In this document: piece by piece, positions 63,152 through 64,000 of the stretch
Layout: every line of letters begins with the position of its first letter
Position numbering within the stretch: the first letter of the stretch is position 1
From: Syntrophomonas sp.
GTDB taxonomy: Bacteria > Bacillota > Syntrophomonadia > Syntrophomonadales > Syntrophomonadaceae
Direction of reading: 5' to 3'
Assembly (NCBI GenBank): GCA_016841875.1
Contig: JAENYG010000008.1
Span: 113,184-177,183, forward strand
Length of the DNA: 64,000 nt
The notes under the pieces: generated by a model
Database searches by the model: none
The model's input: only the letters and a program-made list of their open reading frames with translations
Told to the model about the DNA's origin: nothing
Position numbers and translations under genes: made by a program

Positions 63152-63234
63152 GCTAGGGTAGTGTTAATAATTCCGTGTAAATAACTTTGGAATTAGAAAA
63201 CTCAACCTGAGTCTAACTCTAGGTTTTCAACCAA

Positions 63235-63391
63235 TCCTCAAAATTAATATACTGTCTAAGACACTGATGCCAGTTCCTTATGGACTGGCTCCATTTTTCA
63301 GAAATATCTGTGGTGCCAGATGTATTATTTTGCTTAATCCTCATCCGTTCGGTAAGTCGTTTTGGTTTTAGTAAGCCAGTAAAGGAAGACC
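63235..63391 (-). pseudogene. Transposase C-terminal remnant (IS256/Mutator-like)
   Basis: On the minus strand a frame reads LLKPKRLTERMRIK, then DISEKWSQSIRNWHQCLRQ and ends LKT-stop. The KW-x2-xIRNW-x3-L-x2 block is the C-terminal end of IS256-type transposases (usual form KWTMPIRNWG). No N-terminal part is present, and a terminal-repeat-like sequence lies just downstream. The family assignment is moderate. Confidence 0.5.
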
Positions 63392-63613
63392 GAAAACTAG
63401 AACATGCCCCAAATTCCTAAACAATTCTATTACTACGTCTAAAACCAACAGAGATCAGTTAATGTAAAAAGTATATTTTGTCGTCGGACTAAGGGACCAA
63501 GCTGTGTCCATGGTAGCTGCAACGAACCTACCGGCTACACTTGACTAAGCAATATCTTTCGTTTATTTAGATAATCCCCTGTACATATTATATTCACACC
63601 ATTTTTCTCCCAG

Positions 63614-63622
63614 CATAGAATA
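63614..63622 (+). promoter_or_regulatory. Candidate sigma-K -10 element
   Basis: CATAGAATA fits the CATAnnnTA -10 pattern of mother-cell sigma-K; ACAC lies about 15 bases upstream as a possible -35. It is 35 bases upstream of the collagen-like start. Inference from the motif and the nature of the gene. Confidence 0.45.
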
Positions 63623-63656
63623 ATATTACTAATATTAAATCTAAGGGTGTTCAAAT

Positions 63657-64000
63657 ATGGATTACAAACCACGTAGAAAGCCACGTAGAAAGCCGCGTAC
63701 AAAGCCATGTGCTAAGTCAAGTCCAAAACCATCAAAACCCCAAGGTGCCATGTCCTCTATGTTTACCACATGCTGTAGACCTATTTGCCCTGCCGGTCCG
63801 ACTGGCCCGACTGGCCCTGCCGGTCCAACTGGCGATACTGGCCCTGCTGGCGCTATAGGCCCAACTGGCGATACTGGTCCTGCCGGCCCGACTGGTGATA
63901 CCGGTCCTGCCGGCCCTATCGGCCCGACTGGCGATACCGGTCCTGCCGGCCCGACTGGTGATACCGGTCCTGCCGGCCCTATCGGCCCGACTGGCGATAC
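63657..64000 (+). CDS. Collagen-like Gly-X-Y repeat protein, C-terminus beyond window
   Basis: At least 114 residues, ATG behind TAAGGGTG, no stop before the right edge. The N-terminus is very basic with repeated Lys-Pro-Arg ([16 protein letters not shown]), then a Cys-rich segment ([11 protein letters not shown]), then uninterrupted Gly-X-Y triplets: [17 protein letters not shown]. The DNA repeats a 63-bp unit (63867-63929 and 63930-63992, with one base different). Collagen-like proteins of this sort form filaments on the exosporium (BclA type) or surface. The number of repeats in the genome cannot be seen from here. The basic head and Cys block differ from classical BclA heads. Confidence 0.85.
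   Translation, partial: MDYKPRRKPRRKPRTKPCAKSSPKPSKPQGAMSSMFTTCCRPICPAGPTGPTGPAGPTGDTGPAGAIGPTGDTGPAGPTGDTGPAGPIGPTGDTGPAGPTGDTGPAGPIGPTGD
63867..63992 (+). repeat. Tandem 63-bp repeat in the collagen-like gene
   Basis: Two adjacent copies (63867-63929, 63930-63992) differ at a single base and encode the 21-residue unit [21 protein letters not shown] minus none; a third begins at 63993. Likely variable in copy number. Confidence 0.9.

Larger units (their letters stand above)
63152..63656. other. Intergenic region with transposase remnant and late promoter
   Basis: Apart from the transposase remnant (63235-63391) and a terminal-repeat-like segment near 63157-63190 (AGGGTAGTGTTAATAATTCC, then GTGTAAATAA), no complete gene was recognised. 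A candidate mother-cell promoter lies near the right end. Confidence 0.5.

Overview
The window looks like part of the chromosome of an anaerobic, endospore-forming Firmicute (class Clostridia; the gene mix resembles Syntrophomonadaceae, but that placement is inference). Supporting signs are strong GGAGG-type ribosome-binding sites with frequent TTG and GTG starts, two T-box leaders, a CIRCE operator, a YyaC-type spore protein, a collagen-like (exosporium-type) gene with a candidate sigma-K promoter, S-layer homology domains, and oxygen-sensitive enzymes (indolepyruvate:ferredoxin oxidoreductase, a molybdenum hydroxylase). No rRNA, tRNA or CRISPR array was seen.\n\nLayout. 1-2652: PadR-type regulator with a large palindromic operator, plus an FUSC-family exporter that runs off the left edge. 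2840-6300: envelope proteins (a PAAR-domain lipoprotein and its membrane-anchored neighbour, an SLH protein, a broken SLH gene). 6389-9481: membrane GGDEF-EAL protein. 9930-17065: DEAD-box helicase, MFS transporter, SDR, and an M15 peptidase behind a cyclic-di-GMP-I riboswitch, then a PurF-like protein that lacks the nucleophilic cysteine. 17635-23181: a 1848-residue Ser/Thr kinase-AAA-GAF-PAS-histidine kinase. 23648-27960: LDH/MDH-family enzyme and a T-box-controlled trpXYZ-type ABC transporter. 27998-33632: accessory stretch with a REP-associated transposase flanked by 29-bp inverted repeats, a toxin-antitoxin pair, a DJ-1/PfpI protein divergent from a WYL regulator, and an RNA methyltransferase. 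34200-41376: a minus-strand block for aromatic amino-acid or aryl-acid metabolism (symporter, phenylacetate-CoA ligase, HisC-type aminotransferase, YyaC, IorA, IorB). 41416-45470: spermidine synthase and a replication set (DnaB-like helicase, DnaD-like protein). 45707-50269: beta-CASP nuclease, aminotransferase and Lrp regulator behind a second T-box. 50311-53543: degenerate alkaline-phosphatase-fold protein, AarF/UbiB kinase, phasin. 53777-60751: molybdenum hydroxylase subunits and maturation genes facing each other. 60952-63151: CIRCE-controlled truncated Hsp20 and htpG. 63235-64000: transposase remnant and a collagen-like gene running off the right edge.\n\nHow it works together. Transaminated aromatic amino acids could be oxidised by IorAB to aryl-acetyl-CoA, with PaaK linking the CoA ester to the free acid and the symporter moving the substrate. 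Cyclic-di-GMP is metabolised by the GGDEF-EAL protein and probably sensed by the riboswitch in front of the cell-wall peptidase. Several palindromic repeat families (REP-like) are scattered between genes, and one of them supplies the stop codon of yyaC.\n\nMany starts were moved from the longest possible reading frame to a codon placed correctly behind a ribosome-binding site; each case is stated in its entry. All function calls come from reading motifs by eye; no database search was run.
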